DNA of 64,000 bases, taken from the NCBI RefSeq assembly GCF_965219715.1, contig NZ_OZ244785.1, positions 1,736,001 to 1,800,000 of the forward strand, written 5' to 3'. How positions within the stretch are numbered: position 1 is the first letter of the stretch; the number at the start of each line of letters is the position of its first letter. Positions 43,080 through 51,691 of the stretch are shown in pieces. A program made the translations under genes and the position numbers. The stretch comes from Bacterioplanoides sp965219715. GTDB lineage: Bacteria > Pseudomonadota > Gammaproteobacteria > Pseudomonadales > Oceanobacteraceae. The notes below the pieces were generated by a model. It searched no databases. It saw only the letters and a program-made list of their open reading frames with translations, and was not told the origin of the DNA.

Positions 43080-44348
43080 TTGTTCTCTACCGCTCGCCCC
43101 AGGGTAACTCCCTTCCTGCTACCTGTTCTGGTTCTTTGCGCAGCGCTGATTTGCCTGCCACTGATGCCACAGCTCAATAGTAGCTATTGGATGGCGTTAC
43201 AGCAGCTGCCATACATTTTTGCCGGCGTTATCATCACCCTGGCGCAGCTGTTTAATCAGGGCCGACTGGCGAATCTGGCGTTATTGATTACCGCCAGCTT
43301 CGCATTGATTCAGACTCAGTTGCAGGTCAATCTCGAAGCCAATGCCAAGTATGAAATTTACTACTGGCTGAGCATGATTATCCCGCTGAATCTGGTGGTT
43401 ATCCGCCTGTTACCGGAGAAGCGGCCGCTCTCCCTGCCCGGTTCAGCCTATCTGATCATTATGCTGTTACAGGCCCTGTTGCTGACCAATCTGGATGCAT
43501 TGTTTGGCCCACTACCGCAGCTGCAGAATCTCTGGGCACTGGACATCAGCTGGCAACGCGATTTGCCCGCACAACTGCAGGAGTTTCTCGCCAACGGCCA
43601 CCTTGGGCTGCTGCCGCTGACATCGCTGGCCTTTTCGTTACTTATACTGGTGCTGTGTATCCGGGTCCCTCGCCATAACGATCTGGTTTTTATAACTCTG
43701 GCACTGATGTTTGCCGGCATGTTTTATCAGTTCGCCACGCCTCATATCTCTGTTCTGATCTCATCGTTTGCCATGATGTTGCTGTTCGCCAATCTGATTA
43801 TGAACAACCACCGTCTGGCATTTATCGATGAACTGACCGGGCTACCTGCCCGTCGCGCGCTACTGAACGATCTGGATCACCGCTGGGGATCATATTGCCT
43901 GGTGATGGCCGATATCGATCACTTCAAACAGTTCAACGATACCCACGGCCACGATGTGGGTGATGATGTGCTGCGTCTGGTGGCACAACAACTGGGTAAG
44001 GCTCAGGGCGGTGGTAAGGCGTATCGCTACGGTGGTGAGGAATTCACTCTGGTATTCCCGATAGCCGATGATCTGCGTTGCCAGTCTTATGTTGAAGAAT
44101 TACGCGAACGCATTGCGGACTACCCACTGGTTATCCGCAACCGCAAAAACCGACCGGAAACCCCGGACAAAGGTCAACAGCAACGCAGCGCCCAGAACAG
44201 CAGCCAGGCACTGCACGTTACCATGAGCTTTGGCCTTGCCCAACGTCGTCGCGGCGAAAGCATTGATGCCTTATTCAAACGTGCTGATGTAGCTCTCTAC
44301 GAAGCGAAAAAACTGGGACGTAATCAGGTTCACCTGGCGAAACGCTGA
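43080..44348 (+). CDS. Membrane-bound diguanylate cyclase (GGDEF)
   Basis: The 422-residue protein has six or seven membrane helices in its first 240 residues and then a GGDEF domain: FIDELTGLPARRALLNDL, MADIDHFKQFNDTHGHDVGDDVLRLVAQQL, YRYGGEEFTLVFP with the active GGEEF motif, and a C-terminal ADVALYEAKKLGRNQV. It should make cyclic di-GMP from GTP. An inhibitory RxxD is not obvious. The only start that keeps the first helix is a TTG at 43080 without a clear ribosome site; the next in-frame ATG (43164) would cut that helix. Confidence 0.88.
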   Translation: MFSTARPRVTPFLLPVLVLCAALICLPLMPQLNSSYWMALQQLPYIFAGVIITLAQLFNQGRLANLALLITASFALIQTQLQVNLEANAKYEIYYWLSMIIPLNLVVIRLLPEKRPLSLPGSAYLIIMLLQALLLTNLDALFGPLPQLQNLWALDISWQRDLPAQLQEFLANGHLGLLPLTSLAFSLLILVLCIRVPRHNDLVFITLALMFAGMFYQFATPHISVLISSFAMMLLFANLIMNNHRLAFIDELTGLPARRALLNDLDHRWGSYCLVMADIDHFKQFNDTHGHDVGDDVLRLVAQQLGKAQGGGKAYRYGGEEFTLVFPIADDLRCQSYVEELRERIADYPLVIRNRKNRPETPDKGQQQRSAQNSSQALHVTMSFGLAQRRRGESIDALFKRADVALYEAKKLGRNQVHLAKR

Positions 44349-44426
44349 GTTTTTTCCTGCGATCATTAACATCTTTATCGCGGGTCGCTTATCATATCCG
44401 GCTTCAGCAACCAGCCGGTACCCGAT

Positions 44427-45131
44427 GTGGAAAAGTTTCAGGGCATATACGACCGCGCCGCCCAGCGAAAAGGCGGCGAAGCCGTTATCGAATCATTATT
44501 ATCAGCACCACTCAGCGCCCGTCAGCTACGCAATCTCAGTGGCGATGACTGGTTGGAAGAATTCACCCGTAAAGTCTTTCAGAGTGGCTTCTACTGGCAG
44601 GTGATCAACAATAAGTGGCCAGGCTTCCGAGAGGTATTCTGGGACTTTAATATCGACAAGCTGTTGCGTATGCCACCTGAGATGCTGGAAGAAAAATCCA
44701 CCGATGAGCGCATCGTCCGCAACTTCAATAAAGTAAAAACCGTGCCGGTTAACGCCGCCATGATTTACTACCACCAGCAGGATCATGGCCAGCCATTCGT
44801 TGATTTTATTGCCGATTATCCAACCGAGCAGATTACCGGTTTGTGGGCCCATCTGAAAAAGCACGGCGCACGCTTAGGCGGTAATACCGGCGTTTATGCA
44901 TTGCGTGCTCTGGGCAAAGATACCTTTATTTTATCCCGTGATGTGGAAGCCCACCTTCGTGGTCATAAAATTATCGACGGCGGCCTGCAAACTAAAAAAT
45001 CCCTCAATGCCGCTCAGCATTACTTTAATGAATTACAACAACAAAGTGGCCGTTCATTACAGGAGCTCAGCTACCTGATTGCCCTGAGTGTAGGTGATAA
45101 CTATGTTGGCTTGAGCGCAGACGATAACTAG
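44427..45131 (+). CDS. DNA-3-methyladenine glycosylase I-like protein (Tag family, no zinc site)
   Basis: The 234-residue protein follows the all-helical Tag/HhH pattern, with FTRKVFQSGFYWQVINNKWPGFREVFWDFNIDKLLRMP near the glutamate-lined pocket of Tag, and ERIVRNFNKVKTVPVNAAMI. The Cys and His zinc ligands at the ends of E. coli Tag are absent, and so is a Cys-rich tail. It probably flips and removes alkylated adenines; the reaction is inferred. The GTG start at 44427 is used. The C-terminal end and stop codon lie in a 27-base tandem repeat. The gene precedes nth, another base-excision repair gene, by 70 bases. Confidence 0.75.
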   Translation: MEKFQGIYDRAAQRKGGEAVIESLLSAPLSARQLRNLSGDDWLEEFTRKVFQSGFYWQVINNKWPGFREVFWDFNIDKLLRMPPEMLEEKSTDERIVRNFNKVKTVPVNAAMIYYHQQDHGQPFVDFIADYPTEQITGLWAHLKKHGARLGGNTGVYALRALGKDTFILSRDVEAHLRGHKIIDGGLQTKKSLNAAQHYFNELQQQSGRSLQELSYLIALSVGDNYVGLSADDN

Positions 45132-45165
45132 GTTGATCTGAGCGCAGATGATAACTGAGCTGGGC
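45085..45165. repeat. Three tandem 27-base units spanning the Tag-like stop codon
   Basis: Units start at 45085, 45112 and 45139 and share TGAG.G.AG..GATAACT. In the protein frame each is nine codons (LS.-.DN-). The stop TAG of the gene stands where unit 1 has a Tyr codon TAT, and unit 3 has TGA at the same place. This points to duplication followed by loss of coding in the later units. Confidence 0.8.
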
Positions 45166-45201
45166 CAGAGCCCGCCGAATAAACCGTGATAACCGATTAG
45201 C

Positions 45202-45837
45202 ATGAATAAACAAAAACGTACCGAGATATTCAGCCGCCTGAGGGATGATAACCCTAATCCGGAAACTGAGCTGGAATACAGTTCGCCGTTTGAACTGTTG
45301 CTGGCCGTTGCTTTATCTGCCCAAGCAACGGATGTCAGCGTTAATAAAGCCACCCGAAAATTATTCCCGGTGGCCAACACGCCTCAGGCTATTCTCGACC
45401 TGGGTGAAGACGGACTGAAGGAATACATCAAAACCATCGGCCTGTTTAACAGCAAAGCCAAAAACGCCATTAAAATGTGTCAGATGCTGGTTGAATTGCA
45501 CGCCGGTGAGGTGCCACAAGAGCGGAAACTGCTGGAGGCTCTGCCAGGGGTTGGCCGGAAAACCGCGAACGTGGTGTTAAACACCGCATTTAAACAACCG
45601 GTTATGGCCGTTGATACCCATATTTTCCGGGTATCTAACCGCACAAAAATTGCCCCGGGTAAAAACGTCGATGAAGTTGAAGATAAACTGATGCGTTTTG
45701 TCCCTAAGGAATTTCTGATGGACGCCCACCACTGGCTTATTCTTCATGGTCGTTATACCTGTGTAGCACGAAAACCCAAATGTGGTTCCTGTCTGATTGA
45801 AGATCTGTGTGAATTTAAAGAAAAAACCGAAGACTGA
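45202..45837 (+). CDS. nth: Endonuclease III (bifunctional DNA glycosylase/AP lyase)
   Basis: The 211-residue enzyme removes oxidised pyrimidines and cleaves at abasic sites. It has the helix-hairpin-helix LPGVGRKTANVVLN with the catalytic Lys at its end (Lys of GRKTANV region) and the catalytic Asp in VDTHIFRVSNR. The [4Fe-4S] cluster cysteines C-x6-C-x2-C-x5-C are complete (CVARKPKCGSCLIEDLC). Its length matches E. coli Nth (211). Confidence 0.97.
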   Translation: MNKQKRTEIFSRLRDDNPNPETELEYSSPFELLLAVALSAQATDVSVNKATRKLFPVANTPQAILDLGEDGLKEYIKTIGLFNSKAKNAIKMCQMLVELHAGEVPQERKLLEALPGVGRKTANVVLNTAFKQPVMAVDTHIFRVSNRTKIAPGKNVDEVEDKLMRFVPKEFLMDAHHWLILHGRYTCVARKPKCGSCLIEDLCEFKEKTED

Positions 45838-45893
45838 GCTTAAGCCAGCTACATTGTCATAAAGACATTAGAAATTTTAAAAAGAGAAAGCTG

Positions 45894-46298
45894 ATGAGAA
45901 TTTTACACACCATGCTACGGGTCGGAGACCTGGATAAATCCATCTCCTTTTACACTGAAGTGATGGGCATGCAATTAATTCGTCGTCGCGACAACAAAGA
46001 ATACCAGTACACACTGGCTTTCCTTGGTTACGGTAATGAAAGTGAAGGCGCGGTAATTGAGCTGACCTATAACTGGGGCACTCATGAATACGATTTAGGT
46101 AACGCTTATGGCCACATCGCCATCGAAGTCGATAACGCTGCAGCAACCTGCGATGCCATTCGCAATAACGGTGGCAAGGTCACTCGCGAAGCCGGACCGG
46201 TAAAAGGCGGTAAAACCGTTATTGCTTTTGTTGAAGATCCGGATGGCTACAAGATCGAACTGATTGAAAAGAAAAACTCGCTGGATACTGAGCTGTAA
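45894..46298 (+). CDS. gloA: Lactoylglutathione lyase (glyoxalase I)
   Basis: A 134-residue single-domain enzyme that converts the methylglyoxal-glutathione adduct to S-lactoylglutathione. Metal ligands of the bacterial nickel type are visible: His5 (ILHTML), a Glu in AVIELTYNWG, a His in YGHIAIEV and Glu of YKIELIE. GGxVTREAGPVKGG matches the family's loop. It stands seven bases from the convergent 101-residue gene. Confidence 0.96.
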   Translation: MRILHTMLRVGDLDKSISFYTEVMGMQLIRRRDNKEYQYTLAFLGYGNESEGAVIELTYNWGTHEYDLGNAYGHIAIEVDNAAATCDAIRNNGGKVTREAGPVKGGKTVIAFVEDPDGYKIELIEKKNSLDTEL

Positions 46299-46305
46299 AA
46301 AGCGA

Positions 46306-46611
46306 TTACTGATGACGCCCTTGCCACATGGCCTGAATCTTTTTCCACCAGGGTTCAAGCCGCTTTTCCCGGCTGAGAAAGTGCTCAGCCTGGAAAAATG
46401 CATTCAGCAGGTGACCGTGGCTGGGCGCTTCGCCATACAACAAACGCCAGCGCCGTTCGGCTTCCTTTTGCAGCCGGTAAAACGTCTGATCGTAGGCGGT
46501 ATTGCCGCTGTAAAAATCCTGCTCACTCAATTGTGCAAAAGAGTCGCGCGGTAATTTGCGCAACTCTTCAACAAACCATTGAATCAGGGCTTCGGGCGGT
46601 TGGTTAATCAC
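46306..46611 (-). CDS. Hypothetical protein (101 aa)
   Basis: A small basic soluble protein with a likely two- or three-helix fold (PEALIQWFVEELRKLP, TFYRLQKEAERRWRLLYGEAP, LLNAFFQAEHFLSREKRLEPWWKKI). It starts with GTG at 46611, seven bases after GAGGTG. No family recognised; length, composition and ribosome site make it credible. The region 46612-46736 upstream holds no gene. Confidence 0.6.
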   Translation of the reverse strand: MINQPPEALIQWFVEELRKLPRDSFAQLSEQDFYSGNTAYDQTFYRLQKEAERRWRLLYGEAPSHGHLLNAFFQAEHFLSREKRLEPWWKKIQAMWQGRHQ

Positions 46612-46736
46612 AGCATCACCTCGACAGTTTTCGCTGATTCCAGCTTACTGCCGCCGAAGAGATATTGTCCATTGCAAATAACCATTCTGTTGAATGGTCG
46701 GTTGCTGTTATAAGCCAGCTTAACCCAATGGCTGAC

Positions 46737-47945
46737 TTAAACGCACTCAGCTGCCGCCACGGCGCTGGCCCAAGCCCATTGGAAGTTAAAGCCACCCAAA
46801 TGACCGGTAACGTCGAGTACCTCGCCAATAAAGAACAGCCCTGGCTGCTGTTTCACTTCCATTGATTTTGACGAAATAAGATCAGTATTAACGCCACCTA
46901 AAGCAACCTCTGCGGTACGGTAACCTTCCGTCCCCGACGGCTTCACCTGCCATTGATGAATATTGGCAGCAATATGATCCATATCGGCACCACTAAGCTG
47001 CGCTAACGTCGCTGAGGTAAGCTCCGGGTGTTTTTGTTGCAGCCACAATTCTGCAAATTTCTGGGTAAAAAATTCCGCCAGCCAGTTTTTTAAACTGACT
47101 TTAGGTCGCTGGTGCTGCTGCTCACGTAATAGTTCACTCAGGTTTTGTGATGGCAACAAATCGATTTCAACATCGTCACCTTCGTTCCAATAAGAGGAGA
47201 TTTGCAGAATCGCAGGACCACTCAGGCCACGGTGAGTGAACAATAAGTCTTCATTAAAACCTTTGTTGTTACAGCTAACGGCAACATTCAAAGAAGTTCC
47301 CGACAACGCTTCGCACAATCCCTTGTGATGATCGGTAATAACAAAGGGGACCAGTCCGGCCCGGGTAGGAAACACATCAAGATTAAACTGACGTGCAATG
47401 TCATAACCAAAGCCGGTGGCCCCCAGCGTTGGAATGGATGGTCCACCCGTTGCAATCACTAACGACTGACACTGCAATCGCCCAGACGAAGTTTGCAGCT
47501 GGTAGCGCAGTCCTTCGTCATTACCATCCGGAATCGCTTCAATCTGATCAATTGATGTTTTCAGCTGGATACGCGCGCCACCCTGCTCACATTCGTCCAG
47601 CAACATATTCAGGATATCGCTGGCTTTGTTATCGCAGAATAACTGGCCATCTTTCTTTTCGTGATATGGGATACCGTACTTGTCCACCAGCGCAATAAAG
47701 TCCCACTGGGTATAACGACTCAGAGCTGACTTACAGAAATGTGGGTTATGAGACAGGTAACGATCCGGTTCGACATAATAATTGGTGAAGTTACAGCGGC
47801 CACCGCCCGACATCAGGATTTTCTTACCGGCCTTGTTAGCATGATCAAGCACCAGAACCTGGCGTCCACGCTGAGCCGCCTGCGCCGCACACATAAGTCC
47901 GGCAGCGCCGGCACCAATAATTATTACTTCGTATTTCTGCAGCAT
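46737..47945 (-). CDS. HI0933/YhiN-family flavoprotein (NAD(P)/FAD-dependent oxidoreductase)
   Basis: The 402-residue protein begins with the FAD-binding IIIGAGAAGLMCAAQAAQRG and the family motif KAGKKILMSGGGRCNFTN, and ends with GEVLDVTGHLGGFNFQWAWASA, all typical of HI0933-type flavoproteins. Their physiological substrate is unknown; some act on RNA modification or tellurite. The ATG at 47945 is chosen for the correct Rossmann start; the ribosome site is poor. The divergent acyltransferase starts 125 bases away. Confidence 0.88.
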   Translation of the reverse strand: MLQKYEVIIIGAGAAGLMCAAQAAQRGRQVLVLDHANKAGKKILMSGGGRCNFTNYYVEPDRYLSHNPHFCKSALSRYTQWDFIALVDKYGIPYHEKKDGQLFCDNKASDILNMLLDECEQGGARIQLKTSIDQIEAIPDGNDEGLRYQLQTSSGRLQCQSLVIATGGPSIPTLGATGFGYDIARQFNLDVFPTRAGLVPFVITDHHKGLCEALSGTSLNVAVSCNNKGFNEDLLFTHRGLSGPAILQISSYWNEGDDVEIDLLPSQNLSELLREQQHQRPKVSLKNWLAEFFTQKFAELWLQQKHPELTSATLAQLSGADMDHIAANIHQWQVKPSGTEGYRTAEVALGGVNTDLISSKSMEVKQQPGLFFIGEVLDVTGHLGGFNFQWAWASAVAAAECV

Positions 47946-48070
47946 TTGGCCGTTACACTTCACTTTTATGACAAACAATCTGCTTGGCAGCACCAGCTCT
48001 GTGGCACTCGCGGCAGGGCTGGTATTATGCCACAGAAGAGTTCAGACACGTGTTTACAGAGAGACCATTG

Positions 48071-48880
48071 ATGGAATTGTTCGACCGCCAGGGCCTGATG
48101 CAAGCGACTAAACTGTCACCACGAAAGCTGGATATGCTGATGTACCTGCTGAAAGGGCCAACCCTGGATAGCATCTACAATCAGCTAACGCAAAAACAGG
48201 GCATCGACATGATTGAAGAAGCCCTGAACTTTCTGCAGATTCATCTCGACTACGACATCGAAGCACTGGAGCGTGAAATTCCGGCGGAAGGCCCGTTTAT
48301 CACGGTGTCTAATCATCCGTTTGGTTTTCTCGACGGCATTATTCTGCTGCTGATCGTTGGCCGTAAACGTAAAGACTTTCGTGTCGTCGCCAATTTTCTG
48401 CTGAGTTATTTCGCCCCAATCTCTGATCTGTTTATCACAGTCAACCCATTCGAAAACTCTGGTCCCAAAAGAATGGGGGGCGCAAAAAAGTCTATGACAC
48501 AACTGGAGCAAGGTTTAGGGCTGGGTATTTTTCCCGCCGGCGAAGTTTCGACCTGGTACAAAGGTCAGAGTGGTATTCAGGATTGTGACTGGTCATTGTC
48601 CAGCATGCGTTTAATCCGCAAAGCGCAGGTACCGGTTATCCCAATGTATTTCCACGGCCACAACAGCCGCAGCTTTCATATGTTAGGAAAAATACACCCT
48701 GCTCTGCGAACTTTGCGCATTCCCGCCGAATTTCTGAAAAAACAAAACTCCACCATCCATATCGGTATTGGCCAGCGTATTGAGCTGACGGAATTAAATA
48801 ACCTGGATGGCCCGGAGGAGATGCGCGATTTATTGCGCCATAAAGTCTACCAACAGCGAGATGCGGTTTATAACGGATGA
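48071..48880 (+). CDS. PlsC-like acyltransferase (LPLAT superfamily)
   Basis: The 269-residue enzyme has an N-terminal helical part (1-80) and an acyltransferase domain with VSNHPFGFLDGIILL (catalytic His and Asp) and GIFPAGEVSTWY as the later acyl-acceptor motif. This form, with HPFGxLDG, belongs to the OlsA/hemolysin-like branch and may acylate ornithine-lipid or lysophospholipid intermediates. The ATG at 48071 was chosen over an upstream start because the domain length then agrees with the family. Confidence 0.85.
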   Translation: MELFDRQGLMQATKLSPRKLDMLMYLLKGPTLDSIYNQLTQKQGIDMIEEALNFLQIHLDYDIEALEREIPAEGPFITVSNHPFGFLDGIILLLIVGRKRKDFRVVANFLLSYFAPISDLFITVNPFENSGPKRMGGAKKSMTQLEQGLGLGIFPAGEVSTWYKGQSGIQDCDWSLSSMRLIRKAQVPVIPMYFHGHNSRSFHMLGKIHPALRTLRIPAEFLKKQNSTIHIGIGQRIELTELNNLDGPEEMRDLLRHKVYQQRDAVYNG

Positions 48881-48953
48881 TCATCTGCCTTCATTAATAT
48901 CAGATTAACCACTAAAATAATGGATTATCCAGCAGACAGCGATTAATCCTGAT

Positions 48954-49865
48954 ATGCAGCACGCAGATATCGAAGTTATTAAACAAGCCATCAGTGAGTC
49001 GGACTTTTCATCAGTCAGTAAACAACCGCTGGATGAGTACCTGACCACACTGCTCGAAGATGAAAGCGGGGTCGAATTGATTATCGCCCTGCGTAATCAT
49101 AAACAGGTAAACGATGAAGAGATTTTTCAGCAGTTGATTTTTCCAATGCTGATCAACCTTCAGGATGGCGAATGGCAGGGAAAAACCGCACAACTGTTAA
49201 ACGCGCTGGCAAATACCTCACGTGACGGATCGCTGATATTGGCAGACAGTGAAGATATCTGGCGTTACGCCAATGATTATTCACTACCGGTTATTAAAGC
49301 CCTGATTCAGATTAATGCAGACATTGATCACAACGCATTACTGGCAACAACGTTTTCCGGTGACCATGATGTCGAATATCGTTTGTTCGATTTTATCATT
49401 GAACACTTTGCTGAGTTTTCGCCAGCAGCACTGGCAGCAACCTGTGCAACCGTTGTCAGTCGAGAGCCTTTTACGGCTGATGAGGAAACGGAGCAGCAAG
49501 ACCAAAGAGTCATCGTGACATTACTCATGCATGGCGCCAACCTGGACACCTGCTTCACTGACCGCCCCGTCTGGTCTGGCTGGCATACGGACTGTATCTC
49601 ATTATTTGGCGCCTTTCTGATCCATCGGCCGGAGCTGTTAAGCCTGCCTCAGGTGGATAAAAGTTATATTCCATCACCAGATGCATGGGAAAATATGGAT
49701 TGGGATTTTCTGGTGTGTGAAGGAGAGTTTAATCACAACCACCTGGCGGCAATTAACGCTCTGATATCCAAAGGAACACAACTGCCCGTTAATGAGATTC
49801 GCATAGCATTAATCAATAATGGATTAAGCGAATTGGCCAGTGCATTGTCGTCTTCCGACAACTAA
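48954..49865 (+). CDS. Hypothetical protein with ankyrin-like helical pairs
   Basis: A 303-residue soluble, acidic protein made almost wholly of helices (VIKALIQINADIDHNALLATTF, VIVTLLMHGANLDTCF, AINALISKGTQLPVNEIRIALI). The periodic hydrophobic pattern with 'GA-N' type turns resembles degenerate ankyrin repeats. No signal peptide or catalytic motif; probably a protein-binding scaffold. It lies downstream of the acyltransferase and converges on rnhB. Confidence 0.6.
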   Translation: MQHADIEVIKQAISESDFSSVSKQPLDEYLTTLLEDESGVELIIALRNHKQVNDEEIFQQLIFPMLINLQDGEWQGKTAQLLNALANTSRDGSLILADSEDIWRYANDYSLPVIKALIQINADIDHNALLATTFSGDHDVEYRLFDFIIEHFAEFSPAALAATCATVVSREPFTADEETEQQDQRVIVTLLMHGANLDTCFTDRPVWSGWHTDCISLFGAFLIHRPELLSLPQVDKSYIPSPDAWENMDWDFLVCEGEFNHNHLAAINALISKGTQLPVNEIRIALINNGLSELASALSSSDN

Positions 49866-49912
49866 ATAAGACGAATAAATACGGTTACAGGCACTACAAA
49901 AAAAAGTGGCAG

Positions 49913-50539
49913 TTAGGGCAATAACTTCTTCACCGGCGCATACGAGCGGCGGTGAATATCACAAGGCCCATGTTCTGCTAACGCCTCTAAATGGGCTTTG
50001 GTGCCATAGCCTTTGTGTTTGGCAAAACCGTATTCAGGGTAGAGTTCATCGAGTTTAATCATTTCACGATCACGCTGAACTTTAGCCAGCACAGATGCAG
50101 CTGAAATTGCAGCAACCAGCGCATCGCCTTTAATAATAGCGGTCGCTTCAATATCCAGCTCAGGCAATTTATTGCCATCAATCAGTGCATGCTGACAATT
50201 TTCCTGTAGCCCATTCACCGCGCGACTCATCGCCAGCATCCGGGCATTGAGAATATTAATGCGATCAATTTCCTCAACGGTGGCGCGGGCAATGCAATAA
50301 TCGATGGCTTTCTCACGAATTTCATCAAATAACCGTTCGCGTTTTTTTTCCGTGAGTTTTTTCGAATCGGTTAACTCCGGAATCGGTTTATCCGGATCAA
50401 GAATCACGGCAGCGGCAACAACATCGCCACACAGAGGGCCGGCACCGGCTTCATCGACACCACAATAAACCACGGCATCATCGAGTAACTGCTGCTCTAT
50501 CTCGGTCTGTACCGAACTGACGGAATCCTGTTCGCTCAT
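49913..50539 (-). CDS. rnhB: Ribonuclease HII
   Basis: The 208-residue enzyme removes ribonucleotides from DNA. The first catalytic Asp-Glu pair is in YCGVDEAGAGPLCG, followed by DSKKLTEKKRE and the later aspartates in ALIDGNKLP and the KVQRDREM region. The usual GRG of the family (DEAGRGP) reads GAG here: the arginine is replaced by alanine. The gene overlaps lpxB by four bases and is last in the lipid A operon, where E. coli also has it. Confidence 0.93.
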   Translation of the reverse strand: MSEQDSVSSVQTEIEQQLLDDAVVYCGVDEAGAGPLCGDVVAAAVILDPDKPIPELTDSKKLTEKKRERLFDEIREKAIDYCIARATVEEIDRINILNARMLAMSRAVNGLQENCQHALIDGNKLPELDIEATAIIKGDALVAAISAASVLAKVQRDREMIKLDELYPEYGFAKHKGYGTKAHLEALAEHGPCDIHRRSYAPVKKLLP

Positions 50540-51669
50540 GACTCGATCAGTTCCGCAACCGCAGCCGCCGCTTCTTCGTCGGCATTACGTTTGAGCTGAC
50601 GATGAATAAACAGATAGGTCTCGTGCAGCTGATGCATATCATCACTATCTTCCAGACGAGCTAACAAGGCTTCAGACAGGTTTTCTGCGGTGGCTTCGTG
50701 TTGAATCAACTCCGGCACCAGTTCGCGACTGGCGAGTAAATTCGGCAATGAAATATAAGGCTGAGTCACAAGGCGCTTAAGAATTTTATAGGTCAGGGGC
50801 GCTACAATATAACTGACGACCATCGGCTTCTTCAGCAGCATGGCTTCCAGCGTGGCAGTACCCGATGCCAGCAGAATCGTATCCGACGCCGCCATACAGG
50901 TTTGTGAACGACCCAGAATCACTTTAACCGGTAAATTCCCCGGATATTGCGCCAGCATATTTTCGATCTGGTTACGACGATCAACACTGGCTGCCGGAAT
51001 AATAAACTGCAGGTCGTTGCGCTTTTCCAGCATTAATTCGGCGGTACGTAAAAACACCGCACTAAGCCGTTCAACTTCACTACCACGACTGCCCGGCATC
51101 AGACAAACAACCTGACGGTTCTTATCCAGCCCAAGTTCTTCACGTGACGGTGCGGTCGGCGTTTCAAGCGCAATTTTATCAGCCAGATGGTGACCAACAA
51201 ATTTCACAGGGACATCGTGTTCCTGATAAAACCTGGCTTCAAACGGGAACAGCGTCAGCATTAAATCCACCGCTTTAGCGATTTTTAATACCCGCTTTTC
51301 GCGCCAGGCCCAAACCGACGGACTGACATAATGCGCTGTTTTAATTCCACTCTGACGCAGCTTCTGTTCCAGCGTCAGGTTAAAGTCGGGCGCATCAATA
51401 CCAATAAATACATCCGGCGGATTAGCACGCCAGCGTTTAATCAGATCGCGGCGAACTTTTAGCAGCTCAAACAAACGGCCAAGAACTTCAACCAGCCCCA
51501 TCACCGACAAACGTTCCATTGGCACCAGGCTGTTGAAACCCTGAGCCATCATCAATGGACCGCCAATTCCTTCAAACGTGGCATCCGGATAACGTTGCTT
51601 TAATTGCTGAATCAGGCCAGCCCCGAGCATGTCGCCCGAGGTTTCACCGGCTACGATGGCTATGCGCAT
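50536..51669 (-). CDS. lpxB: Lipid-A-disaccharide synthase
   Basis: The 377-residue enzyme joins UDP-diacylglucosamine and lipid X to form the lipid A disaccharide. Family marks are AGETSGDMLGAGLI at the N terminus, FEGIGGPLMMAQGF, DAPDFNL, SPSVWAWRE and the C-terminal LASGTATLEAMLLKKPMVV. It is a membrane-associated glycosyltransferase of the GT19 type. It starts 22 bases after lpxA and overlaps rnhB. Confidence 0.96.
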   Translation of the reverse strand: MRIAIVAGETSGDMLGAGLIQQLKQRYPDATFEGIGGPLMMAQGFNSLVPMERLSVMGLVEVLGRLFELLKVRRDLIKRWRANPPDVFIGIDAPDFNLTLEQKLRQSGIKTAHYVSPSVWAWREKRVLKIAKAVDLMLTLFPFEARFYQEHDVPVKFVGHHLADKIALETPTAPSREELGLDKNRQVVCLMPGSRGSEVERLSAVFLRTAELMLEKRNDLQFIIPAASVDRRNQIENMLAQYPGNLPVKVILGRSQTCMAASDTILLASGTATLEAMLLKKPMVVSYIVAPLTYKILKRLVTQPYISLPNLLASRELVPELIQHEATAENLSEALLARLEDSDDMHQLHETYLFIHRQLKRNADEEAAAAVAELIES

Positions 51670-51691
51670 AGTGAGTGTCTTGAATATTTAA

